NCBI GenBank assembly: GCA_951813605.1
Contig: OX638379.1
Location: 3,014,062 to 3,078,061, forward strand
Length of the DNA stretch: 64,000 bases
Reading direction: 5' to 3'
Source: an uncultured Bryobacterales bacterium
GTDB lineage: Bacteria > Acidobacteriota > Terriglobia > Bryobacterales > UBA6623
Shown here: piece after piece, positions 1 through 8,850 of the stretch
Position numbering within the stretch: the first letter of the stretch is position 1
How the letters are laid out: every line of letters starts with the position of its first letter
Program-made: the position numbers and the translations under genes
Notes under the pieces: generated by a model
Database searches by the model: none
Seen by the model: the letters and a program-made list of their open reading frames with translations, nothing else
What the model was told of the DNA's origin: nothing

Positions 1-2031
1 CTGCCCGGGGGATCCACTACTTAGTGGAGCCCATCCGCTCTGCTGCGGCTGTCGGTACTCAATCTGCAACGTATCCTCTGGCCACCACAGCCGAATACGA
101 TCAAGCTGTTCAGCACGCAGGCTTTGGATGTGATTGCGAAACCACTGTGTCCGGTCAGTGTTCTCCGCTCCCGCATGTGTAGCGAGGATATTTTCCTTGA
201 TCGCCCGGACGCGATTCATTAGTTCCTTGGTCCGACTATCACTCGGCTCCAGCTGTACGCCTTCGTACAGTTCCGCAAGTATCCCACGCGTTTTGCCGGG
301 ATCTAGAACGTCGCTCGCAATGCGAGTGTCTTGTTTCGCAATCGCCCTCCGAAACTCAGATTCCTGAGAGGCTGGATCATTGCCGAATGGAACCAGCGTC
401 ATTCTCACATAGTCATTCTCACTCAGTATTTGCCCCAAGAACGCACTGCGTTTCGCGGATGACTCAAGGCGCAGAGATTCCAGAGCATCCAAAGTGTCGA
501 GAGCCTCAGCGTTGAGGGATTGAATATCCCCTTCGATCTGGTCGAGGCTCGACAGCTGGCCTTCAAACGCCTGACGCCGCTGAATCAGAGAAGAGAATTC
601 GCTTGGATCTTGGATAGCAGCGCCAGCGAGCTTGTCCTTCAGCAGCTTGTAGCCCTCCTCCGCCTGCTTAATCTTTCTCTGTAGATTAGAGCCCTTGAAT
701 ACCTTAATTAGCGCCTTGCCGGATTCTTCGAGGTCGCTCACGACTTGCCGCAGGCGGGCTGCACTCTCACGCTGTATTCGCGCCGTGTCGAGGAGCCAAT
801 TCACCGCTTCAAGCTCCGCAGCGTCGGTGGAGTCGAAATCTTGTTCCTTGACGTCAAGAGGCTCCACTTCATTGGCGATCGACCGAATCTGCTTGACAGA
901 TCGGTTCAACTCTTGCCGGCGACTTCGATATGCAGCGACCTGCCGTCCGGCTCGTCGATAGGCGACAAGCACATCACGATAGCCACTCTTCTCGAAGATC
1001 TCGATCCTGCGATTCAGGTCATCTAGTTCGCCTCAAATTCGCTCCCGTGTGGAGAGGCGTGCACCAAGCGCTCTCGATTCGCTTCGAATGCTAAGGAATC
1101 GGGTTTCAAGCTCTTCGCGTCGAGCTTCGAAGCCTAAGCCGCCGACATCGGGTGACTCATCCACCAAGTCAAGAAGCGACTCGGGGCGGCTTGCAAGTGC
1201 CAGCACCTGCTTTTGGCTGAATATCCGCACGGGAAAGCGAGTTCGCACGTCGCCGGGACTATCCGTCCAGCCCTTGCTTTCAACCCGACGCCGGATGACC
1301 GGGCCAGCACCACTCTGGGACCAGTTCAGCTGAAAGCGTTCGCCATCCTTTGTCAGCTCGACAACTACCGTCGTGCTCTCAGTCAGTGCCCCAGGACCGT
1401 CGTGGGTTTGCGGGACTGTCGCAAAACGGCCCAATTCGTCTTCCAGTTCTTCCGGTAATTCGTCTTCTCTCCGGAGGCAAAGACGGATCATTCCCAGAAC
1501 AGTCGATTTGCCTGTCCCACGCCCTCCTATGATCGAGGTCATCCACGGACTAAGGTTCAAGCGAAGGGGGGTTCCCCTACCGGCGAGTTTCGCTTCTCTG
1601 ACAGTCACAGACTTGATCACAAGATCGGCGTGCTCGTTCGGGTCACCGGGACCGTCCACGCTACGACGCACCGAAAGAGATGCGCCGTCAAGCAGCGCCA
1701 ACCGCAGGCCCTCTATGGAAGGGTCACCCATCTTGACCCAAGTGAAGTGGCTTCCAGGGTATCTTTGCCCCTCCTTCCCTGACGGATGGTGACTATCCGA
1801 ACCCAAAACTGGAGTCCACCGGATGGAGTTTTGGTGCGCGGGTCCAGACTGCAGTTCGCTAGGATCAGACACCTCGGCGGCGATGATTGATTCGCTCTGC
1901 AGAATCTGTTGCAAGGTCTGCCCGGAATACGATTTCAAGACGCCGTGACAGCCATCTGCGTGAGCGGGAATCGCTATGCCACCGCCATCCACGATCGTTT
2001 TCGCTACCTTGGGAAAGGGGATTATATACAT
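1..2031 (-). pseudogene. TrlF-type PHP/ATPase gene, truncated and interrupted by an in-frame TGA
   Basis: The reading frame on the minus strand begins inside the left terminal repeat of the neighbouring transposon and runs to 1033. There a TGA (probably CGA to TGA) interrupts it, but the same frame stays open from 1032 to the window edge. The first part holds the end of a PHP phosphoesterase-like domain (AIPAHAD, LGSDSHH) and an SMC/RecF-like ATPase head with Walker A IIGGRGTGKST. The part beyond the stop is coiled coil (for example LDDLNRRIEIFEKSGY) and reaches PLSSGSPGQ, which resembles the ABC-type signature of TrlF and RecN-like ATPases. TrlF proteins are large DNA-associated ATPases often found in defence islands. 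The N-terminal PHP half is missing because the transposon end replaces it, and the sequence past the other transposon end does not continue it. The product is therefore likely dead unless the stop is a sequencing error. Confidence 0.75.
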
Positions 2032-2066
2032 AAGTGGCGCAGACCCAACATCTAGGGCTTGCGCTT
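2017..2066. repeat. Left terminal inverted repeat of the IS1595-family transposon
   Basis: This is the inverse of 4175-4224 with one mismatch. The stop codon of the small passenger gene and the apparent start codon of the trlF remnant both fall inside the repeat. Confidence 0.9.
2021..2048 (-). promoter_or_regulatory. Possible outward-facing promoter in the left transposon end
   Basis: Reading outward on the minus strand, TTGGGT (2043-2048) and TATAAT (2021-2026) are separated by 16 bp. The -10 box is perfect and the -35 box is weak. The same arrangement faces outward at the right end (TTGGGG 4193-4198, TATAAT 4215-4220). It could drive the trlF remnant, although the ATG of that remnant lies too close to the -10 box to be its natural start. 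This is inferred from consensus only. Confidence 0.4.
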
Positions 2067-2240
2067 CCGGGGCATGACATAGCGGATTTTGGCTGGCTGT
2101 AGTACGGCTTTCACCAGCTCCTCGAAGGAGGCGTCCACCCGCATGTCCTGGTTCAACTCAGCGACGCTGGGCTGGTAGGAGTGGTGCGGTAGTTCGATGA
2201 TGCGCGGCTCCGGCTTGTCTCTCTTGGTCTGGTTCGCCAT
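2052..2240 (-). CDS. Small transposon passenger protein, 62 aa
   Basis: This basic protein ends in VMPRKRKP and has a central acidic/hydrophobic helix (SFEELVKAVLQPAKI). It lies 23 bp downstream of the methyltransferase gene on the same strand. Its stop codon sits inside the transposon terminal repeat, so it is transposon-borne by position. I do not know a function. Its size and its place next to the methyltransferase suggest an accessory role or a partner of the methyltransferase, which is inference. Confidence 0.6.
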   Translation of the reverse strand: MANQTKRDKPEPRIIELPHHSYQPSVAELNQDMRVDASFEELVKAVLQPAKIRYVMPRKRKP

Positions 2241-2263
2241 TCCCGATTTTCCCTTGCGCGCGG

Positions 2264-3040
2264 TTATCGCAAGCCCTGCTTAGTCAGCTTCGCATGGAAC
2301 GCAGCTTGGCTGATCGTACCCTTCATCGAATTGCACGCTCCGCAGAGTAACTGGAGATTGTCGATATGGTCGGTCCCACCCTTGGACTTGGCCACGATGT
2401 GATCCACGGTCAGGTTGCGCAAGGCGAAGTGGTGCTTGCAGCCAGCGCAGTGGCCTTCCTGCTGTCCGTAGAGCGTGTGCCGATGCGTCTTGTAGGGCGG
2501 CAGCTTGCCGACGTCCGTCCTTCTGGGGGTCTGAGTGCGATGGTGCACCTCTGGCAACCACCCGCTTGCGAGTAATGCTCCGTCATCGGCGGCCTTCTGA
2601 AGTCTCGACAGGACCAGCTGGACCGCGAGACTGGACAGGTCGATCCCGATCCATTGGCGGTTGAGCGTCTCCGCCGCTGCCAGAGCGGTGGCACATCCGC
2701 AGAACGGGTCCAGTACGACATCACCCTCGTTCGAACTCGCCTTGATGATCCGCTCCAGCAGCGCTAGCGGCTTCTGCGTGGGATAGCCGATCCTCTCCTT
2801 CGACCGTGATGAGATCGGTCCGATATCGGCCCAGATGTCCTGCAGCGTGACGAGCGTCCAGGTGTCCTTGAACGCCGCGCCCGCCGCCTCGGAGCCGATC
2901 GGGGCCTCGTAGGTTCGGTTCGAATCAAATGGTGGGTCCAAATGGATCAGGTCCACGCACTCGGAGTTGATGCCCCGGAGCACGTCGAGGTTGTCACCGG
3001 TGAACAGCGTACGGTTCTTGACGTTGAGCGCTGCCATCAC
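2264..3040 (-). CDS. DNA methyltransferase (internally deleted) fused to an HNH endonuclease domain
   Basis: Residues about 1-45 carry a DNA methyltransferase catalytic motif in DLIHLDPPFDSN, and residues about 90-140 carry YPTQKP and the SAM-binding DPFCGCATA with WIGIDLSS. Relatives with this order have roughly 200 residues between these blocks, including the target recognition region. Here GAAFKDTW jumps almost directly to DIWADIGPI and YPTQKP, so the central part and recognition domain appear deleted in frame. The C-terminus (about 200-250) is an HNH domain with CAGC, DHIVAKSKGG, N and CGAC. The gene overlaps the transposase start by 4 bp, implying coupled translation. An HNH nuclease joined to a methyltransferase without a recognition domain could be a decayed passenger or a minimal DNA-processing enzyme. 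Confidence 0.75.
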   Translation of the reverse strand: MMAALNVKNRTLFTGDNLDVLRGINSECVDLIHLDPPFDSNRTYEAPIGSEAAGAAFKDTWTLVTLQDIWADIGPISSRSKERIGYPTQKPLALLERIIKASSNEGDVVLDPFCGCATALAAAETLNRQWIGIDLSSLAVQLVLSRLQKAADDGALLASGWLPEVHHRTQTPRRTDVGKLPPYKTHRHTLYGQQEGHCAGCKHHFALRNLTVDHIVAKSKGGTDHIDNLQLLCGACNSMKGTISQAAFHAKLTKQGLR

Positions 3041-4023
3041 GCAGTCGCCCTGGCCCCGGACTTCAAGCCGTTGTCCTTAATCAGGGCCTTGTAGGTCAGC
3101 CGCTTGCTCTCCATCCCGGAGCGCAGGGACCGCAGCTGATCGATCGTATCCTGCTCGCGCATGTTATGGCGGCCGGCGAACTCCTGCACGTACCGATCCA
3201 GGTGCTTTGAGCTGATCTTGTGGAACGTGCCCTTGTGCGCCCTCTTGAGCATCGACCAGAGGGACTCGATGCCATTGGTGTGCCCGTCTCCCTTGACGTA
3301 CTCCTGGAGCGAGTGCTTGACCGTGTCGTGATCGAACGGCAGCGTCTCATATGCGGTCGCATCGTCCGTGTACACGGTGGCCTCGGGATCGGCGTTGTCC
3401 TTGACGAACTCCTGCAAGGTTTCGGCATCAGTGGACGCGACGACCTTCGCGGCAACCTGTTTGGTGGCGCGATCCTTGGCACCCACCACGGCAGTCTTGC
3501 CTACCGCGCCGCGTCCGGTCAGTTCCTCCCGCTTGTGCTTCGGCATGTTCTTCCGCTTGCCCCCGAAGTAGGTTTCATCGACCTCGACCGGCCCCCGGAA
3601 CAGCTGGCCGTCCTCCGCGAGAGCCTTGCGCAACCGCTGAGCCAGGAACCAAGCTGACTTCTGTGTGATCTCCAAGTCCCGGTGCAGTTTCATCGAGGAC
3701 ACGCTCTTGAGATTCGTGGTCACCAGGAACATGGCAACCAGCCAGTCCTGATAGCCGATCTTCGAGCTCTCCATGACGGAATTCGTCCTGACACTGAACT
3801 TCTTGGCGCAAACCCTCTCGCGACAACGGAACGGCATCGTCTTGTGCTTGCAGCCAGTCTGAACGTTCAGGGAGCCGCAATACGGGCAACAGATCCGCTT
3901 CGGCCAACGCTGCTTGATGAACCACGTTTCGGCCGTCGCGTCGTCCGGGAACCGCCGCAAGATCGCCTTGAAACTGAGTCCCTTCCGATACGCCTTGCCC
4001 GGAGCCTTCTTCATTCCTGCCAT
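3037..4023 (-). CDS. IS1595-family transposase
   Basis: The 328-residue protein matches the IS1595/ISXO2-like plan. An N-terminal zinc ribbon (ICCPYCGS and, further on, CRERVCAKKF) is followed by a helix region and a DDE-type catalytic domain with VDETYFGGK (first acid), YTDDATAY (second acid) and HTNGIESLWSMLKR (third acid). It is full length and all catalytic residues are present, so the element may be transposition competent. The start ATG lies about 150 bp inside the right terminal repeat. Confidence 0.92.
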   Translation of the reverse strand: MAGMKKAPGKAYRKGLSFKAILRRFPDDATAETWFIKQRWPKRICCPYCGSLNVQTGCKHKTMPFRCRERVCAKKFSVRTNSVMESSKIGYQDWLVAMFLVTTNLKSVSSMKLHRDLEITQKSAWFLAQRLRKALAEDGQLFRGPVEVDETYFGGKRKNMPKHKREELTGRGAVGKTAVVGAKDRATKQVAAKVVASTDAETLQEFVKDNADPEATVYTDDATAYETLPFDHDTVKHSLQEYVKGDGHTNGIESLWSMLKRAHKGTFHKISSKHLDRYVQEFAGRHNMREQDTIDQLRSLRSGMESKRLTYKALIKDNGLKSGARATA

Positions 4024-4174
4024 GCCTTGATCTTACAGGAAAGTGGCGTTCATGTCAAGCGAAAAGTCAGTCTAAAATTCTATTTTTCAATCACTTAGAG
4101 CAGCTTTCCGTCGAATTCTACCAAGAACTTGGCTACGCCAAATCCCCTCTGCTGATGGGCCTGCACATCGATGA

Positions 4175-4224
4175 AAGCGCAAGCCCTAGATGTTGGGGCT
4201 GCGCCACTTATGTATATAATCCCC
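4175..4224. repeat. Right terminal inverted repeat of the IS1595-family transposon
   Basis: This is the inverse of 2017-2066 with one mismatch. It ends in CCCC at 4221-4224. Confidence 0.9.
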
Positions 4225-4380
4225 TTTTAAAAATGGATAACCACAGCGGAATGAGGTAGATAGACGAATGCTGCTGTGGTAGACCTGAGCGAAAACCCAT
4301 GCCACACCCCCCCCTCTGAGGCTGTTACATGACACTAGCGGTCCCCTGTTACATGAAAACCCACGGATTTAGACCCTCTC

Positions 4381-5004
4381 TCAGCCGATCTCATCCCGAT
4401 CCGCAAACCGCACGGCCCGGTACGTCGAATAGTCGTCAATCTTTACCCCTTCCGTGAGATTCGCTTCGGGGAGCCGCATAAGCTCCACACACCGTCTTCC
4501 GGCTTTCGCGAATCCTCCGTACCGGGCCAGAAATTCCTCGTCATCTTGTTTCATCGCGTCTCGGATGGCGTTGATTTCCTGCTTCGGCGTCAGCCCTTCA
4601 TCGCTTGTCCCTGGGTCCGCCGCCGCCCATGTTTCAAGCACTCGATCCGTGCGGTCCAGGATGGCATTTTCAACCGCAATTCCGATCACCCGAACCTGCC
4701 GCCCCTTCTTGCGGAGCGCATCCCAAAGCGGCCCATGCGCGGCTCCCCACGAGTAGAGTTCGGTATCCGTCTGGTGGCCCAGATCGACGTAGGCAAAGGT
4801 GACGATTTTAGGGTCCACGGCAAGGGGCAGTTTGAGCGCAAAGTAGCGCTTTTGGTTGCCGACCATACCGCAGTAAATCCGGCGCGGAATCAAGCGGAGC
4901 GGCAAGCCGATCTCTTCAAAAAACTCGACCTTCTCCGGCTCGGCGGGGAGCCAGTTCATACCCGCATGTTCCAGCACAAAATCCAGCGACAAAAGCCGCC
5001 GCAT
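4381..5004 (-). pseudogene. C-terminal part of an unrecognised protein, probably decayed upstream
   Basis: The frame gives 207 residues starting MRRLLSLDFVLEHAG and is rich in conserved-looking aromatic and charged residues (RRIYCGMV, RYFALKLP, TDTELYSWGAAHG). I cannot name the family. The same frame upstream of the ATG still reads protein-like sequence (IRHRRRASDLVV) before meeting stops at about 5053 and 5074, which suggests that the gene once began further upstream. It is preceded by a frameshifted nuclease-like gene on the same strand. Both lie between two insertion sequences, so local decay is likely. Confidence 0.5.
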
Positions 5005-5805
5005 GACAACCAGGTCGCTGGCCCTTCGCCGGTGGCGGATGTGCCGTTTGTGCTACCTGCGGTGTGGCAAACTTCACCAAACAGAGTATGTAGCTTGCCA
5101 CCTGCGTATCCGGTGTCCTACTTCTCCACAAGAACCTGATGATCGCAAGCACGCCGACTACACGGGTGTCGAGCCATTTGCGGTAGTAGTCGGTTAACTC
5201 GTTCCGGAATTGTTTCCCGATCGAGTGGGCCAACGCGAAAGCTGAGGCATCTGAATCGACCTGCTGGAACCGATTGTCCAAACCGAACACTTTTTCGACT
5301 GCAACCGCCACAATTCCCTGACAATTCGGTCCATCGAGCTTCGATCGAAGTTGCCCGTAGGCCGTCTCAATGTTATTGCCCAGGGTCCCTTTATGCCACG
5401 GTCGTTTACACTCGATCACGTACCAGATTTTTCTTGAGAAGGAACCAAAGGTCCCTTTAGGATGTCTTGGAGGGTCTTGCGTGGCAGGAGGTGATCCTGC
5501 AAATTCGATATTTCAGCAGCGATCCGCCCAAAACACGCACCGTCACTCAACGCGTAACAGGTATCCTCTTCGGTAGCATCCATTCCAAGCGGACTGGCTT
5601 CAGGGTCTTCCAAGGTTAGGAGCACATCTAGAATCCTTTCGAGCCGTGTACCCGTTGTTGTAATGCCAATACCTTGCAACCGATTACGCGCGTCTATAAC
5701 GCCCACCATAATCTGGCGAAGGGATTGAAACTGCATCCCCCAACTGTTGTTCAGGCCGAGCCTCCTAGACCACCCTGGCAGGTTGGCAAAGACAGCCACC
5801 CCCAC
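4916..5805 (-). pseudogene. Frameshifted PD-(D/E)XK-like hypothetical gene
   Basis: Two adjacent minus-strand frames form one protein. 5805-5416 gives MGVAVFANLPGWSRRLG through ILKGPLVPS, and the next frame continues KIWYVIECKRPWHKGTL through DYYRKWLDTRVVGVLAIIRF. The frames join at an A5 run near 5430, so a one-base indel is the simplest explanation. The string WYVIECKRPW followed by QLRSKL resembles the E-x-K core of the PD-(D/E)XK nuclease fold. The family is not otherwise recognised. The coding character ends near 5060, and the formal frame runs on to 4916 out of frame with the next remnant. A sequencing error in the A-run is an alternative to true decay. Confidence 0.5.
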
Positions 5806-5886
5806 GATTGCAGTGCGGATCGGTTTTTATTATGAGCCCCCTGTGCTCATCGGGCCGCGGTCACGCGCGTGCGGCGTAGCGAGGGG

Positions 5887-6117
5887 TTAGGCGGGGACGG
5901 GAGGTACGTGGTAAATAGCTGGCCGAAACGAAGGAGGGGGCACGGGCTTGCCTTCCGCCCTGGCAGCCTCGATCCAAGCCGCCTTGGCCTTGAGAACTTC
6001 GCCCAGAGCCTCCTCCGGTATCTCGCCAAAAGCTGCGCAGTGGGCCAAATCCGGGATGTCGGCAATGTAGCCGCCGTCTTCCTCACTCAAGAAAATGTTG
6101 ATGTGGTAGTCTTTCAT
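5887..6117 (-). CDS. HicB-family antitoxin-like protein, orphan
   Basis: The 76-residue protein starts MKDYHINIFLSEEDGGYIA and contains the HicB-like fold pattern with EEALGEVLKAKAAWIEAA. It has a good ribosome-binding site (GGTGAGGA directly before ATG). HicB proteins usually neutralise the mRNA interferase HicA encoded next to them. No HicA-like gene is present on either side: an IS5 element lies immediately upstream and a decayed gene downstream. Solitary HicB-like proteins are common in some phyla, so it may be a stand-alone regulator or an orphan left by IS insertion. Confidence 0.8.
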   Translation of the reverse strand: MKDYHINIFLSEEDGGYIADIPDLAHCAAFGEIPEEALGEVLKAKAAWIEAARAEGKPVPPPSFRPAIYHVPPVPA

Positions 6118-6159
6118 TCCTCACCACCTAGAGACAGGTTATACCGTCCCACGAGCTGA

Positions 6160-7273
6160 GGCGCTGTTGCATGATTCAACTGCGGCGCGAGTGGGGGCGC
6201 TTTTCCAACTTCTCGTTCAGGACACCACAGCGCAGGATTTCGGCCTACCCAGCTCGGCCATCCGGTTGAGGATGTGACACCCTATCGCAACTTCTCTCCT
6301 TTGTGCCTTGCCGTGCCTCGCCTTCAATCTGCCTCCGAGCACGGACTTGTATCGGAAGAAGCTGTTTTCAACGCGCCCCTGCTGTCGATAGCCCGACTCC
6401 TTCTGCCACTCTCGTCGCCCGACCTGGCGAATCCTCTCAAGAGCCGTGTCACGCTGCGCCCATGGGCCGTCCGTTGGCCCCGCCGACACCGCAGAGCGAC
6501 GAGGGGGAATCACAATCACGACGCTCTCTGTACCGGCCGCGCTGAGTTGATCGTAGACTGACCTGTGGTCGTAGGCTCCGTCTGCGGTGAAACACCGGAT
6601 GGGAACTTCGAGCGGGGCGAGAAGATCAGGGAGTGTGGAGGCATCGTCCCGGCTGCTCGCTGTGAGTTCGGCCGCCACAATGAACCCCTCGGCATCCACC
6701 CCGATGTGAAGCTTCCGCCAAGCCCGGCGTTTCTTTGATGCCTTGTGCTTGTGCGCGTTCCATTCGCCGCAACCCAGAATCTTCAGCCCTGTGGAATCGA
6801 CGATCAAGTCGATCGGGCCGTCGTAGGATCGGGTCAGGGGCGGCACCGCAACGATTTGGTTCCGGCGCGAGAGTGTGGTGTGGTCCGGGGCCTTGAGGTT
6901 GAGGCCCATCAGGCGGAGCAGCGAGTCCAGGAACCCCTCGGTCTGACGGAGCGGCAGGCTGAAGACGACCCGTAGCGTCAACGCGGTCCGGACCGCGAGG
7001 TTCGAGTACCGCCGCTGGCCTCCGCGAAGACCGTTCTTCGGTGGTACCCACGCGGCAATTGCATCCTCGCTCAGCCAGATCGTGACGTCGCCGCGGCTCC
7101 TGAGGCCACGCTCGTACTCCCTCCAGTTCCGGATTCTGTACTTCCTCTTGTACTGGCGGTTGACTCGGCTCGACTTCGCTGCGACCATGACGTTACCCCC
7201 CGATCTCTATGATGGACTGGACCCCACCCCCGCCTCTAGCGTGCTCGCTTACACCGATTCATGCACCAACGCC
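6160..7273 (-). mobile_element. IS5-family insertion sequence
   Basis: Imperfect terminal inverted repeats flank a full transposase: GGCGCTGTTGCATGATTC at 6160-6177, and its inverse with three mismatches at 7256-7273. The total is about 1114 bp, usual for the IS903/IS5 groups. No clear target duplication is visible. The right end abuts the truncated N-terminus of a tyrosine recombinase pseudogene. Confidence 0.85.
6217..7188 (-). CDS. IS5-family transposase
   Basis: The 323-residue DDE transposase has the N-terminal region YRIRNWREYERGL and catalytic blocks LIVDSTGLKI (first acid), FTADGAYDHR (second acid), and EWQKESGYRQQGRVE with NSFFRYK (third acid region). Length and motif order fit intact IS5-group enzymes. 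The reading frame is uninterrupted, so activity is possible. Confidence 0.92.
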   Translation of the reverse strand: MVAAKSSRVNRQYKRKYRIRNWREYERGLRSRGDVTIWLSEDAIAAWVPPKNGLRGGQRRYSNLAVRTALTLRVVFSLPLRQTEGFLDSLLRLMGLNLKAPDHTTLSRRNQIVAVPPLTRSYDGPIDLIVDSTGLKILGCGEWNAHKHKASKKRRAWRKLHIGVDAEGFIVAAELTASSRDDASTLPDLLAPLEVPIRCFTADGAYDHRSVYDQLSAAGTESVVIVIPPRRSAVSAGPTDGPWAQRDTALERIRQVGRREWQKESGYRQQGRVENSFFRYKSVLGGRLKARHGKAQRREVAIGCHILNRMAELGRPKSCAVVS

Positions 7274-7284
7274 GCGGGCCGGAA

Positions 7285-8173
7285 CCAAATGCTTGCTTCG
7301 TCGCCGATGAATTCTTCTCGGCCCAGGTTTCTAATCCCCCACACGCGGCGGGCCTATGGAGCCCGGTGCGCCGCTTCTTGGTGTGAAGCTCAGGGGGGCT
7401 GAATTACGGCAGGTGACGCCGGGGCTGGCCGGGCGCTTCATCGAAGAGTTGCCCGGAGACACCCCCCACCAAGAACCAGGCGCTCGCCGCCATGCGCCAG
7501 TTTTTCGATACCCTGGTCAACCGCCATGCCGTCGCCCTCAACCCCTTCCAATCCGTGCGAGGGCGCAAGCGCGAAACCGTAGACGGCAAGACGCCCGAAA
7601 TCACGGTTGACCAGGCGCGCTGCCTGCTGGACTCGATCGACCTCTCTCATGTCGTAGGACTGAGAGACCGCGCTATCCTGGGCACCCTCACCTACACCGG
7701 GGCCCGCGTCGGAGCTGTCGCCCGCCTCAAACTCCAAGACCTCAGAGACCACGGCGACCACCGCGTCTTGCGCTTCGCCGAGAAGGGCGGCAAGGAGCGC
7801 CAGATCCCCGTCCGCCATGACCTCGACCTCTGGCTCACCGCCTACCTCGACAAAGCGGGGAGCGCCCATGACCCCAAGGACAAGCCGCTTTTCCGGGCCG
7901 CCTATTATCGGCGGCGCGAACTGCTGCCGGAGGGGTATCGGTCCCTACGCCATCCGCTTCATTCTCAAACGGCGTCTCAAGGACGCCGGCCTGCCATCAA
8001 TCATCAGCCCTCACAGCTTCCGCGTCATGGTGGTGACCGATTTGCTTAGCCAAAACGTCCCCATGGAGGACGTCCAATACCTCGCCGGGCACTCCAGCCC
8101 CCGCACCACCCAGGTCTACGACCGCAGAAGACAGCGGGTAAGCCGCAACATCGTGGAAAGAATTTCAGTCTGA
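7285..8173 (+). pseudogene. Tyrosine recombinase (XerC/D- or phage-integrase-like), multiply frameshifted
   Basis: The protein can be followed across frames. ADEFFSAQVSN leads to HTRRAYG and SWCEAQGG, then ELRQVTPGLAGRFIEELPGD (core-binding domain), then NQALAAMRQFFDTLVN through TGARVGAVARLKLQDL (first catalytic Arg) and FAEKGGKERQIP (Lys strand), then SPHSFRVMVVTDLL (His and Arg), LAGHSS and TTQVYDRR (Tyr nucleophile). Frame changes fall in a C5 run near 7338, a G6 run near 7395, a C6 run near 7462, and near 7925. The catalytic residues are all still encoded. The N-terminus is lost at the IS5 end. It probably belonged to an integron- or ICE-like element. Confidence 0.8.
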
Positions 8174-8206
8174 ACCGTATGAACGAACTGCTATAGTGGT
8201 CCGGTC

Positions 8207-8599
8207 GTGGCTGCTGAATCTACTGCCACCGAAGCCCTGTACCGCGCTCTGCGCACCCGTGAACCCGACCCCGACTTGGCTCATGCAGCTGTTGAGGAAA
8301 TCCGCAACCTCGCGAGCCAGAATGTCATTGCCGTCCTCGGAGCTCAGCTCGAGACTGTCCGAACGCAGCTAGCCGCCCAGATCACCGAGTTACGCGCCGA
8401 GCTCCGGGCCGACCTGAAAGCTCAGTCCGCCCACATCGACGCCCTCGACAGCCGTATCAGCGGTATCGACACCTCTTTGGGCAGCCGCATCGACGCCCTC
8501 GACAGCCGCATCGACACGCTCCACAAGGTGATCTGGCCGCTGATCGTCATCCTGGCCGGGTCCGTATTCGGTTTGCTTTACAAGGCCGTTACGGGCTAG
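8207..8599 (+). CDS. Coiled-coil protein with C-terminal membrane anchor
   Basis: The 130-residue protein uses a GTG start at 8207. The middle (about 40-105) is a long amphipathic coiled coil with the repeated motif HIDALDSRI / RIDALDSRIDTL, and the C-terminus (about 107-127) is one hydrophobic segment (VIWPLIVILAGSVFGLLYKA). The layout matches tail-anchored coiled-coil proteins of unknown function. It resembles in plan the proteins at 21955-22329 and, in reverse orientation, 44694-44906. It follows the recombinase remnant, so it may be mobile-element cargo. Confidence 0.65.
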   Translation: MAAESTATEALYRALRTREPDPDLAHAAVEEIRNLASQNVIAVLGAQLETVRTQLAAQITELRAELRADLKAQSAHIDALDSRISGIDTSLGSRIDALDSRIDTLHKVIWPLIVILAGSVFGLLYKAVTG

Positions 8600-8850
8600 A
8601 CGCCCCGAAAACAGCCCCTAGGAAGCCCCAGAAGCGGCGAACGCGGCTCCCGCCACCCCCTGTGACCCCTCAGGTATCCTCAACCTAGGGCAACCCAGGT
8701 AAGGCCTGATGGACGGGAAGCTCGTTTCACAGGTACCAGCACGGCCTTCCGCTCGGGGCAGCCGTTTCAGAAGTGTCAATCTGCCCGTGGCTTCGCGGGT
8801 ACACCGAACGGTCCCAAAGCGTCGGCTGCGCAAATGAGGCCGAGAAAAGC
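8600..8850. other. No gene recognised
   Basis: GC-rich spacer between convergent genes. I see no convincing coding sequence or terminator with a T-run. Confidence 0.5.

Larger units (their letters stand above)
2017..4224 (-). mobile_element. IS1595-family transposon with passenger genes
   Basis: About 50-bp terminal inverted repeats (2017-2066 and 4175-4224, one mismatch) start with GGGG and enclose a transposase, a methyltransferase-HNH gene and a small gene, all on the minus strand. GG-starting ends and passenger genes are known for the IS1595 family. The expected 8-bp AT-rich target duplication is not seen (left flank TTGGGAAA, right flank TTTTAAAA), and the flanks do not belong to one gene. 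The insertion site has therefore been rearranged since transposition, or the element mediated a deletion. Confidence 0.85.
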
